NCBI GenBank assembly: GCA_001662425.1
Contig: BDDC01000007.1
Coordinates: forward strand, 86,608-150,607
Direction: 5' to 3'
DNA from: Chlamydomonas sphaeroides
Lineage: Eukaryota > Chlorophyta > Chlorophyceae > Chlamydomonadales > Chlamydomonadaceae
DNA length: 64,000 nucleotides
Shown: piece by piece, positions 42,551 to 53,869 of the stretch
Layout of the letters: each line of letters begins with the position of its first letter
Numbering within the stretch: position 1 is the first letter of the stretch
Notes under the pieces: generated by a model
What the model was told of the DNA's origin: nothing
The model's input: only the letters and a program-made list of their open reading frames with translations
The model's database searches: none
Program-made: the position numbers and the translations under genes

Positions 42551-45421
42551 TTACGGCGGTGCTAGGAACTTCTTCACAGGCTCGTAGATGGCCCATGACA
42601 GCGCAGCTCCTGCGACGAGCGGGCAAATCGTGTTGTTCACGACCAGCTTCACACAGCGGTCTGGTGTATTTAAAGTACATCCCTGGCCGGCGCCTACCTG
42701 GCGCAAGCTGCAGCAGCCGGGCACCCAGACCTGTCATGAAGACCTGAGCGGTGCAACGGACCAACGTAAGCACCAAGCGCACAAGATACCACAGGGCGTC
42801 GCGCAGCGAGTAGCTTCCTGGCACCAGCGGCTAGCGGCATAGCAGGTGCCTAGTGCCCACTGGAGAGTGGCTTCCTGGGGTACCAGGCCCCGGCCCAAAT
42901 GCAGCAATTGCGTGGTGCCCTGCGGTTTATGTCCCGCTCGCCGTCAGCCGCTCTCCCCACCTGCGCGCCGCTCCCAGGCCCCAGCCCAGCAGCCCTCCCC
43001 TCACCTTGGCGCCCTCCTGCTGCCACATTTGGCGCGCCAGCGACCACGCCGTCGTCTTGGCGTGCGCCTCGCAGGCGGACAGCACCTGCGGCAGGAGGCC
43101 CCGTGCGCCGCAGCTAAGCGAGCCGTGCTCTGCATGCGAAGCACAGCAGAGCCACACCCAGGCTCTGCTCCCGGAGTGCACGCCAGCTGGAGCCCGTGGC
43201 GGCGCGGCAGCCCGCAGGCGCCCCTGCTCGGCCCCATGCTCAGCGGGCGCTCGCAGCGCCGTCGTGCTTGCCTGCAAGCGAGTCTTCACCACGTCCGCCG
43301 GGTGCGTCAGCAGGCCGGCCAGGCTGGCCGAGCCTTCGCGGGAGGAGGACGTGGGGCAGGGAAGCACATGGCGCATGCGCCTAGGGTGTGTGCCGAAACC
43401 AGTCAGGACGGTCACCCAGCGAGTAATCGGAGGAGGGCGGAGCCGGCAGGCGCAACGGCCGAACCGGATGTCAACAAGACGAGCCCCCGCAACAAGCAGA
43501 AGGACTCACATCAAAAGAAGAAGTCAATAAGCTGCTCGACGAGTACGCTGACGTCTTTCAAGAACCTCAATGCATCTACGTGCGCACGGCTCGACGCGGC
43601 GCCGCCGGCCCCTCACCTGCCGAGCACAAGCCCACGGCCAGCGGTGACAGCGCCTCCTCAGCCGGCGCGCCCCGCCCGCTGCCGCCCGCCGGCGCCTCTC
43701 CCGGCTCTCCTCTGGCGGCGGCCTCTTCTACTCCTCGCTCCGCGGCCGCAGCGGCGGCCAGGGCTCTCTTGGAGCCCTCGAAGCAGGCGATAAAGAGGGT
43801 GTTCCAGGGCAGCCACACCGCGTTGGTGGCCTGCGCAGGCGCGGGCGGGTGAGCCGTGGGCGCGGTCCAAATCATGCCAGCGCCTCACAGCTGCTGGCTT
43901 GCCCCACCCCCAGCCGCTGAAGGCCGCCTCACCCAATAGCCCTTTAGCAGACCCAGCGGTCCGTTGACACGGACCTGCGGACCCGCGGCAGGGGACACGG
44001 ACAGGTTCCGTCAGGGTCCAGCGCACGTCCCAGTACACTGCACATGCCCCCTAGGTCGCTGGACGCCCCCAAACCCGGACCAGCCGCCCATCGGCCCCCG
44101 CCACCCCTGCACTTTCAGGTCCTTGGTTCCGCGCCCGCTCCCTGGCCCCGGGCGCACCAGCTCTCGTGCCGCCTGCCAGGGCCCCGAGTATGCGTACGAG
44201 CCAGCCATGAGCGGGGCCACCTGCGGGGGACAGCGGCCAGGCGCACAAGCAAGACGGCAGCCGAGGACGGGTCAGGACCGGTTGCTGCTGTTGTTATACG
44301 GTAGGACACCAGGAAACCTGCCCTGCAGCGCCAGTAAGAGCCGTGGGCCCTAGGGGCACGACCGGTGAGGTGGCCCGTGCGACGGTTCAGACAGGCGCGG
44401 GACCCCCGGCCGCAACCGGCGAGCCGCGGAAGCCGCTGCCAACCGGCCAGCACCAGAGCAGGCGCCGGCCGGCAGCAAAGCACACGGCGACAGGACACAC
44501 CGCATGGCAGGACAGGGAACGAGGCATGGACCCAGCTCAGCGTCGGGTCGAACCGACGGCTGATGCCCCGGCAAGTCCGTAGAGGCTGCCGAGCTGCAGA
44601 GCCGCTGTAGCGTGTGCAGCGCGTCAGACGGGCGTGGGCCCACCCAGCTCCGGCCGCACCTGCAGGCGCTCCTTGATGATGTCGATGGGCGTGAACACCA
44701 GCCCCGCCACCAGTTGCGCGCCCGCACCCACGGCCATGTCGCCGCCCAGGCCCCAGCCCGCTGTACAGTGGGGTCACGAACAGCACAGGTGGGGGTTACG
44801 GTGTTTGTGGGTGGAACAGGTCGCAGCATCGCCGAGGGAAGGCCAGTGGCTCCCCGGGGCGGCGATTGGGGCATCGGCGGTCGCCGTGGGCGAGCGGGTG
44901 TGGAGCTCAGGGCGTGGGTTGCCTGGGGGCTGGCGTACCCGGCACGAGGGACTTGCACGTCTCGTAGGCCCCGAAGTAAGCCATGTTAGCTGGGATGCTG
45001 CCCAGCGCGACGGCCCCGAAGCCGCGGTAGAAGCCGCGCAGGCCCTCGGCCCGAGATGTCTGCGGCAAGGCGTGTTATGGTGAGGGCCACGGCGACCGCC
45101 GATGCTGGCTTTGGGCTGACGTCCACAGACCTGGACAACAGCATCCAAAGTGCCCCGGTAGCGCGCAGGCCCACCGCCGGGCGCGGCTCCTTGGACCTGC
45201 AGGCGCGCCTTGATGGTGTCGGGCGGGTCTGCGTGGCAATCGTTGGGCCTCAGTCGCGCCCGCCTGTCGCGAGAAACCCCCAAATGCTTACAAGTCACGA
45301 AGCGTGAGCAGACGCCGGCGATGGGGCCCGCAAGTGCGCCTCGCACAGCTGCAAAGACGCCCCTGGGAGCCTGCCCGGCAGCCAAAGCTGGAATACTGTC
45401 AGCATCCTTCTGGTCACTCAT
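42551..45421 (-). CDS. Mitochondrial carrier family (SLC25) protein
   Basis: Eleven exons from ATG 45421: 45292-45421, 45131-45228, 44939-45059, 44660-44760, 44158-44220, 43933-43974, 43617-43830, 43272-43333, 43005-43085, 42698-42743, 42551-42609 (338 aa, phases consistent). All three carrier repeats show the signature at the end of the odd helices: YPPDTIKARLQ, TPIDIIKERLQ and HPADVVKTRLQ. Each Mitcarr repeat also has its matrix-helix motif, such as GLRGFYRGFGAVALGSIPAN in the first. The protein would exchange a small solute across the inner mitochondrial membrane. Substrate contact residues do not let me name it. The loop between helix 5 region and the third signature carries a Gly/Glu/Ala-rich insert of about 45 residues that is unusual for the family. 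Intron 8 has a GC donor (43271). Upstream, a 467-bp region separates it head-to-head from the ankyrin gene. Confidence 0.92.
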
Positions 45422-45888
45422 GCTAGCATGATGCGTGTAAACGGTTCCCGCACAGACGAACTTGTCGGTTCTGGAACCAGTGCGTTACAAAGAGCCCCCC
45501 TAGCTCTGTTGTATTAGAAAATATGTGTGGCAACACTACTTTATACTGCTGTGCATGTATCCAGACGTAACTCAAAGAGGACAACAGGTTGGCAGCCATT
45601 TCGCAGTTTGCTACTTCCGCTGTCGCAGACAACGCGTCTTGGCCATAATACCGTGAAGTCGTTGTACTTCAGTGCACGGATTATTGCAGTATTGAATTCG
45701 CCACCTCGAGTCTGGCGGTTACGCCTCACTCTCAGCGCCCGCATTTGCGCCGAACGGCGCAACTCATGCGTTGCCACTGTTGCCGACCTGCTTTCGTCAT
45801 GCAGCGCGTTGCTCGTCTCGCGGCGGGCCGAGCTCACTGCTGAGCACGCCCCCATGAGCGGTGCGGGGCAACGCCAGCCGCTTCCAAC
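45422..45888. promoter_or_regulatory. Head-to-head region between carrier (-) and ankyrin membrane protein (+)
   Basis: 467 bases, clearly AT-richer than either gene, with tracts such as TATTAGAAAATATG near 45511 and TTTATAC near 45540. It fits a shared bidirectional promoter. No coding exon supported. Confidence 0.45.
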
Positions 45889-48800
45889 ATGCGCCAAGGC
45901 TCCGACAAGGCGCTCAGCAAGCGGGGCGCGCAGGCCTCGCCTCCGGCCGCGCAGGTTTCGCCAGGCGCCGCACAGGTTTCTGCTGCCGGTACCTCAACAA
46001 ACACGTCCCCTCGCCCCTCGCGGCCCCCGCTGCCGGCCAATGGCGTCCTCTCCAGCAGCCACCCGCCAGCGCTGCCAGCCACCACGGCGACCACACACAG
46101 CGCCAGCGGCGGCGCCCAGCTCATCCCCACACTCCCGCGCATGACGAGCTCCGCCAGCCGCAGCTCCACCTCCCCACCCAACACAGCCGACGCCGCAGCC
46201 GCAGCCGTCGCAGGGCGCGCAGCAGCGCCGGGCGGCGGTGCCGCTGCCCCCGGCACCTCGCGCTCCCTGCCGGGCTTCGCGTCCACCTACCTGCTCAACC
46301 TGCCGCAGCCGCAGGACAGCACGGAGCCGTCGGCTTCTCCCTCGGCGGCTGCGGCGGCAGGAGGCCGCTCGCAGGGCAGCCCGGAGCGGAGCACCCCCAG
46401 GCGGAAACGCTCAAACGCATCGCCCCCAGCGCCGGCGCATGGATCCAGCTCGGTGGCGGCGGACGCCGCCGCAGCGGCACCGCCGCCGCCGCCTCTAGAG
46501 CAGCTGGCGCCGCGGCACTCGCCGCGAGCCCAGCCTCCGGCCGAGCCCGGGATCGTTCCGCCGGCGGGTGGCAGCGCTGCCGCCACCAGCACCCACGCCA
46601 GCAGTGGCGCCGGCGCCGGGAGGGGGGCGGTGAAGAGCCCCGCTGCCAGGCCGATGGCGGCACCGCCGCCGCCAGCGCCGTCCGCCGCCGGCAGCCGCTC
46701 GCCCTCCATGCGCCGCCGGCCGTCGGAGGCGGCGGCGCCCGCCAGGGCCAGGTCCTCCACCTCCGCCTCCGGCGCCGTCACGCCGCCGGCGCCAGCCAGC
46801 GCCGCCACCGCGCCCGGCGGCGCCGCGGCAGCGCCGCACGATGGGGCCGTCGCCGGCCGGGCGCCGCGCGCGCGGCACGCCAAGCGCATCACCGACCCGT
46901 CCCAGGTCTTCCCCTTTTCGCCCGAGGAGCTGCTGCCGCTGGGCGCGGGGCAGGCGCAGCGCGGCCGCACGCCCAGCCCCGCCTCCTCCTCAAGCGCCAC
47001 GCCCGTGCCGTCGCTCACCGGCGGCGCCTCGTCGCCGGGCGAGCTGCTGCCCTATGCGCCCGCCGCCGCCGGAGCCGCCGCCGCCGCCGCCGCCGCCTCT
47101 GGCGCCGGCCAGGGCCAGGGCCCCTGGAGCGTCTCGGAGCTGGTTAGCGCAGCGCGCTCCAGACTGGCCGCGGGCGTGGCTGCGGACGCCGACGCCGGCA
47201 GCAGCTTTGAGCTGCCGTCTCGGTCTTCGCAGCGGTCCGTAAGCCCGCCCAGCCCGTCGGCGCCGTCGGCGGCGTCGCTCCCTGGCGGCGGCGGGGGCGG
47301 CGGCGAGACGCCGCGCAACGGCGCCGTCGCGGGCCGTCGGGCCCTGCCGCCATCGCTGCCGGGCGCGGCTCCTGCCGCCGACGCCGCCGCAGCGGGCGCG
47401 TCGCTGCCGCCTGCGGCCCGGCGGAGTACGTCGCTGACGCAGCCCAGCGGCAGCAGCGACGCCTGGGGCCAGGCACATGCGACTGCCGTTGCGGCCTCGG
47501 GCGTGGACTCGCACGGGGCCGATGCACAAGGCCGCGAAGCGGCCGCCGCCGCCTCTGCTACGGCTGGCGCCGGCGGCGCCGGCCCTGGAAATACAGTTCG
47601 GCGGTCGATGTCCATCGGCCGTCCCAGCCCCATCCCGCGCCGCGTGTCCGTGGCGCTGCTGCCCGTCGAGAGCGACGGCGGCAGCAGCGACAGCGGCGTG
47701 CTGCCCATGGCCGCGTCGGCGGCGTCGCCGGGCGCGGCAGGGGCGCGCGGCCCGTCGCCGCTCGCGCCGGCGGCGCTGCGGCCCGAGCCCGAGCCGCCGC
47801 TGCTGCGGGTGCAGCCGGCCAGCCCAGGGGCCCGAGGCGAGCAGCTGGGCCGCTCGGGGCGCCGCAGCATCCGAGCGCGCACGCCCACCAACGGCGCCGC
47901 CGGCCCCGAACACACGCCCGCCGACGACGGCGACGGCGACGAGGACGGCGCCTCCGCTGGCGGCGCCGACGCGTCGGCGGCGTCGGGGTTCTCTTTTGTG
48001 GGCTTTGAAGCTCCTGGCCACGCCGCGCTGCGCACCCGTACACCCACCGTGACCGGCGGCGGCGCCGCGCCGCCGTCGCCAGAGGCTGAGGCCGGCGGCG
48101 GCGGGGAAACGCCCAGCGGCGGCGCCGCGCCGCCGTCAGGGCCGGGCGGTGCCGCTGGCCGCGGCGGCCACGGTTCCATGCGGGCTGAGCCGTCCTTGCC
48201 ATCCTTTGGCGAGGGCCTGGGTGCCGCTGCGCCGCCGCCGTCGCTGCACCGGACCTCTCGCAGCGGCGATGCGGGCGCAGGGGAAGGCGAGGATCGGGGC
48301 GAAGGGGCGGGCGGAGCGGGGGGCGTGGAGGGCGTGCTACGCGAGGGCGCGGAGCGGCTAGGCGAGCTGCTGGCGCTGCAGCAGCAGCTGCGCGAGCAGC
48401 AGCGCGCGCTACGGGAGCAGCAACGGCGCGCGCTGCACGGCGACGGCGACGGCATGCCGCCACCGCCCTCCCAGCCCGCTGCGCCATCGGGTGGCGGCGG
48501 CACCTCGGGCCCCTCCGACGCGCACTACGCACAGCCGCAGCCCGAGCCTGAGGCGCCCGAGCCGGACGAGCAGCCGCCGATGCCGCTGCCTGGCTCGCCG
48601 GAGGCCAAGGCCCTGGCGGCGGCCCGCCACGCGGCGGCGATGGCGCTGGAGCAGGAGGCGGCGGCGGCGCGCCGAACTGGTCATGACGCCGCCGACTGGT
48701 CAAACGAGGCCCTGGCTCATTCGCTGTCGTTCAAGAGCCGCGACGGCGGCGCCCTGGCGGTTGCGCTGGCAGAGGCGCGGCGAGCCCAGGCGAGGCCGGC

Positions 48801-51800
48801 GACGGCGGCGGCGCCGTCGGGGTCTGGCGGCCGCGGCTCGCGGCGCGTCATATTTGCGTCTTCGTTCGGGGCGGAGGAGAAGTCGCTTGGCGGCGGCTCT
48901 GCTAGCGAGGGGCTGGAGGAGGAGGAGCAGCCGGCCGCCGGGCCGCGCTTGGCGGCGGAGGGGAGCGAGCAGGGCGCCGCGGGGAGGGGGCGGCAGGCGC
49001 AGGGCGGCGGCCGGGTGGCGGGCCCGGGGCGGCTGAGCCGGCTGTGGTGGCTGGTGGAGGCGGCCGGCCGGGTGGAGGCGGTGGCGGAGCAGCTGCGGCA
49101 GGGGGCGCCGTGGACCCGACAGGAGCTGCTCACGCGCAACGCGGTGAGCGGCACTGGGGGGCAGCGCCAGCCGTCGTACCTGAATCGATGGCGTTGACGC
49201 AGGTTATCGAGCTGGGTCGTCGGCACCGAGAGAACCAACGGGACATACGCGGGCTGGGGCCGCCGCATGATGCTGGCAGCAGGCCCCGCGGTCGCGGTGG
49301 CCCCGTCTCGGGCAAGTAGGCACACCAGCAAATCCCATGCCCCCCTTGGCCTGACCATGCCCCTGACCTTGCCCTGCCGCTGCCACCGCCCCCAGGACGG
49401 CCGCACGCTGCTGTACGCTGCGGCGGCGGGCGACGTGCCGCTGCGGCCCTCCTCCCGCCCCGCCGCTCGGCCCGCCTGGCGGCTGCCGCCGCGCAGCCAG
49501 GAGCGTGTGGCCGCCACATGCGCCTGCCTGCTGGCGGGCGCGGCGGCGGCGGTTGGCCCGGGCGACGTGGCGGGGGAGCTGCTGGCGGCGAGGGAGCCCG
49601 AGGTGTGGCTCGGGGCTGGCGGCGGTATCCGTGCCGGGCTCGTGTATTCAGTTGTAGGGTAAAGTAGTGATGACGCCGCGCGTCACAGTGTTGGATGCCA
49701 GCCGGATGGGGCCTGCTGCTTTCATGTCGGGTCCGTGTGTAGTTGTTGAAGCGAGCCACGACGAGAGTCTGGCGGCGCACCCCGCCCCTCCCCAATCCCC
49801 CCCCCAACCCGCTGCGCCTCGCGCCTCGCCTTGCCTGCCGCTCCGCCTGCAACCCATCGCCGGCCCCCTGGCTCCCTCCCCGCCGCCGCCGGCCCCAGAC
49901 CGGCTTCACGCCGCTGCACGTGGCGCTGCTCACCTCCAACCTGCCGCTGCTGGACGTGCTGCTGGCTCCCGGCAGGGAGCTGCGCCGCTGCATCGACGCG
50001 GCCTGCCAGGTACCGCAACGTGTGCAGCCTGCGCCTGGCGCCCTTGCACTGCATTGCCAGGGAGCCAGAGGCTGTGCAGTGCCCGGCAGCAGCCGCTGAG
50101 CGGCACCCCACCCCGGCGCCTGCGCTGGCTGCCGCTGCTCATCGCGTCCCTGGTTGTTTGCCAGTCAGCGTGCGGCAGCTGCTGCCGAGGTGGTGCTGAC
50201 GAGCCGACAGCCAAGGCGCAGCCTCCGCCGGGCCCTGCAGCAGCAGCTGGCGGCATCCCCCTCACCCTCACCCTCCTGCCATGCGCCGCGTGCCCCACGG
50301 CCGCAGACCGCGGGCTGGACCGGCCTGCACATGGCCCTCCGCGGAGGCGACGCGGCCTCGGCGCTGCGGCTGCTGGCCCGGGGCGCCGGCCCACGGGTCC
50401 GCGACCTCCAGGGCCGCTGCCCTGCCGCCGTCGCGCTCCGAGCCGCCGCTTCCTCGGCCTCGGCCCCGGCTTCGGGGTTGTCTGGTAGCAGTGGCGGCCG
50501 GGCGGCGTCGCGACGGTCGAGCGGCGGCCGTGGTCATTGTTACGCCACGGCGGCGGGGGCGTCCGGCGGCGAAGGCGAGGCTGGCGAGGGCGAGCGCGAG
50601 CGCAAGATCACGGTGCTGGAAGAGGTGTTGCGGGCGCTGCTGCCGGCCATCAGCACTCCGCTGGGCGCGGTGCCGCCGCTGGCAACGGCGGCTGGCGCAG
50701 AACTGGACGAGGAAGAGCCGGAGGAGGAGGAAGAGCGGGTGGCGGCGGTGCTGGGCGGCCCGGCGCACGACCCGTGCGGCATGCGCAACGTCCGGGTAAG
50801 GCAGGTCTGGGGGACGTCGGTGCAGAGCGCCGCTGCCGCTGCCGTACCAATCCCTTGACATGTGCCGTACACTTGCCGTGCGCTTGCAGGTCGGCGTCGT
50901 ACACATGCTGGAGGTGCTGCACGGCAGCCAGCCCAAGGCCGCCGACGCGCTGACCGAGCTGACGCTGCGGCGCCTGCGCTACCGCCACAACCGAGGCGGC
51001 AGCTCTGACGGCGGCGCCGCCTCTGGCGGCGGCGGCGCCGCCGGGCCGCCGCCCCATCCCGCGGGTGCGCCCGCCCGCGCCCCGCTGCTGGACGCCTCGC
51101 CGCCGCTGGTGTGCCCCTGCCAGCCGGGCGAGCGGCCCTGCGTGGCGGCGTCGGACGCGTGGGAGCTGGTGGCGGCGGCGGCGCGACTGTGGGGCGGCGC
51201 CGCTGGGGGCGACTTCAGCCGCCACCTGATGAATCTGGTGGGGCCGGGCTCCGCGGTTCGTGCTGGGTTTGTTATGTGACCCTGTTCTGATTGGCCGGGC
51301 GCTGATCACAACCTGATGGGCCTGACCCTGGTTGGGTGACCCCTCCCTGCCGCCAGGTCTTGCGCCACTTCCCCGAGGCGCTGGCGCACTTTGGCGGCTG
51401 CGCCGCCGCGGCTGCGGCGCTGGCGGCGAGCAGCCCTGGCCTGGTGGCTGAGGCGGTGGAGCAGCTGGCGAGGAGCAGGGTGAGCCGTGGGGCTGTCGCC
51501 GCTATGCCGTGGCACCGAAGGGCGCCGGCGCGAGCGGCGGCCATGGGCTAGGTCTCCGCCCTGGCACGGTGCCCAGCCTCCCTGCTGCCCCGCCTACCGC
51601 GCCCCTCCTCCGCTACCCTAACAGGACACCCAGCAGCAGCTGGCCTTTGTCCGCAGCCTCCGCCTCCACGGGCTCCACGCCGCAGCCCACGCGCACCTGG
51701 CCGTCGCGCCGCCGCCAACAGCGCAGCCGCCGCCGCCGCCGCCGCCGGCGGCCCTCCCCGACCGCAGCTCCGGCCCCGGCGGCGCTATCAAGGCGGCCCA

Positions 51801-53837
51801 TGACCTAGAAGCAGGGCTGCCAGCTCATGCCGGCGGCGGCGGCGCCGCCGCCGCCGCTGCGGCAGCGGGCCCTCGCGGCGGCTGCGGCTGCCGGCGCTGC
51901 CCCACGGCCTGGCATCCCGAGGCCCGGGCCCTCGTGCTGCGGCTGTACGAGGCCATCGCAACCGGGCTCGAACGCGCCGCCGCGGCCACGGCCGCAACAG
52001 CCTCGTCGGGCGGCGGCGGCGATGTCGAGCCCGGCTGGTGGGCGCTGACGGCGGCGCTGCTGCAGCACGGCGAGCTGACGGTGCCCGGTGGCGGCGACGC
52101 TGCGGCTTGGGTCGGCGGCGACGCCGCCGCGTGCGGGCTGGTCGCGGACATGGCCCGCTGCGCGAGCTTTGGCCGGCTGCTGGAACTGCTGGCGGCGAGT
52201 GGTGGCGGCGGCGCCGACAGGGTCGCTGCCGCCGCCGCGGCCGTCAGCGTTCACCGCCGACCCCACCGCAGCTCGACCATGTCGGGCGCCCTTGGCGGCG
52301 GTGGCGCCGCCGCCGTCGTCGTGGTCAACGGGCGCCGTAGCAGCCTCGTCAGCGCTCCGCCGTCGCCGTTGCCGGCGGCCGCGGCAGTGGTACTCGGGGC
52401 CGGGCTGGGGCACGGAGGCCGCTCCGGCCGTGCGGCGGGGCCGGGGCAAGGGCAAGCGGGGCAGCTGTCGGCGCCGGCGGCGCTGCGGGGCCCCCTGAGC
52501 GCTGTCGACCTGGACGCAGGGCGGCTGCTGGCGGTGAGGCCGGGGGACGGCTGGGGGAGACGCGACCTAGGGTTCGTGTGGGTGCCCGGCTCCGTAGCAA
52601 CACAGTTCATTTGCGAATGAGCGGTGAAGCTTCAAGCATACGCAACTATCTTGTCAATAAAACCATTCACCATATGTCCTCACAGGCTGCGATGGCCTCC
52701 GGTGACCCAGCCGCCGTCCACGCCGTCGCCGCCGCCGCCCGCCGCTGGGCCGAGGCCGGCCAGGCCCTGCCCTCCGACCCGCCCGCCCCCCGCGGTCCGC
52801 GGCCCGGCCGCTTCCTGACCGGCCTCACCCCGGGGCTGCTGTCGGTGCTGCTGCGGCGCTACCAAAACGCCGCCGCCGAGCTGCTGCAGCTCCGGCCCAC
52901 GGCCTGCCGGCTGCCCTGCGCCAGCGGCTGCGACCCCGGCGGCCCCGGCGGCCCCGGCGGCAGCGGCCTGCCCACAAGTGTGGACGGCGCTGCTGGCTCC
53001 GCAGGCCCGATGTATGCCTGCACTCGGCAGCGGGAGCCGGGTCTGGTGTGGGGCGGCGAGCTAGCGGCCGTGGCGCAGGCGGCGGGCCTGGATGGACCGC
53101 AGTGGCCGGCGGCGGTGGAGGCGGCGGCGGCGGAGCACGCGGCCGTGCTGCGGCAGCTGGCTGCGGCGGCGGCGTCGCGGCGGCGGCTGCTCATCGAGGC
53201 CGGCTCACCGGCGGCGCTCCTTGCGGCGCGGGCGTCCGCCGGCGGAGCCGACGAGTACGACATTGCTGCGGAGGACGACACACCGACAGCGGCGCCCGCT
53301 GAGGCCCTGGCGGCGGTGGATGCGTCAGGGCTGCAGCGGGCGCCGCTGTCGCCAGGCACGATGGGTGTCGAGACGGCGGCGGCGCCGCCGCCGCCGTGGC
53401 CGCTGCGCCGCTCCATCAGCGGCAACCGGATCCACCCGGAGCAGGTGGCGGCGGGGCGGCCCGGCTCGGCTTGCAGCACGGCCTCGGGCGCCGCCTCGCC
53501 GCCGCCCAGTGGCGGGCAGCCGCTCAGCGGCGCCCTGGGCAGCGGCGGAGCGCAGGACGCGGGCTGGGGCCCGGGGCCCGTGGCGGAGGCGTTGCAGGGC
53601 GAGGCTGCGGCGCGGCTGCCGCCGACGCCGGAGGACGCCACGCTGGCGCCGGCGGTGGAGGCGGAGGCCACGGGCGGTGCGGCGGCGTCTCCGGAGCCGG
53701 GCCCTGCGGCGACAAGCGCAGCCGCAGCGGGCGGAGCCCAGCGCACTGGGCTGCCGCCCCGAGGCCACACGCTCTTTCCCAGCCGCTGCGCACCTCCGGC
53801 TCCAACACCGCCGCCGCCGGCTACGGCACCGGTGGTG

Positions 53838-53869
<32 letters not shown>

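Noticed and set aside
47052..48503. 483-codon minus-strand open frame opposite ankyrin exon 1
   Set aside because: It is the mirror of a GC-rich, Ala/Ser/Pro-coding exon. Its Ser/Pro/Ala composition has no motif, and the plus frame is the one that splices in phase into the ankyrin and TM exons.
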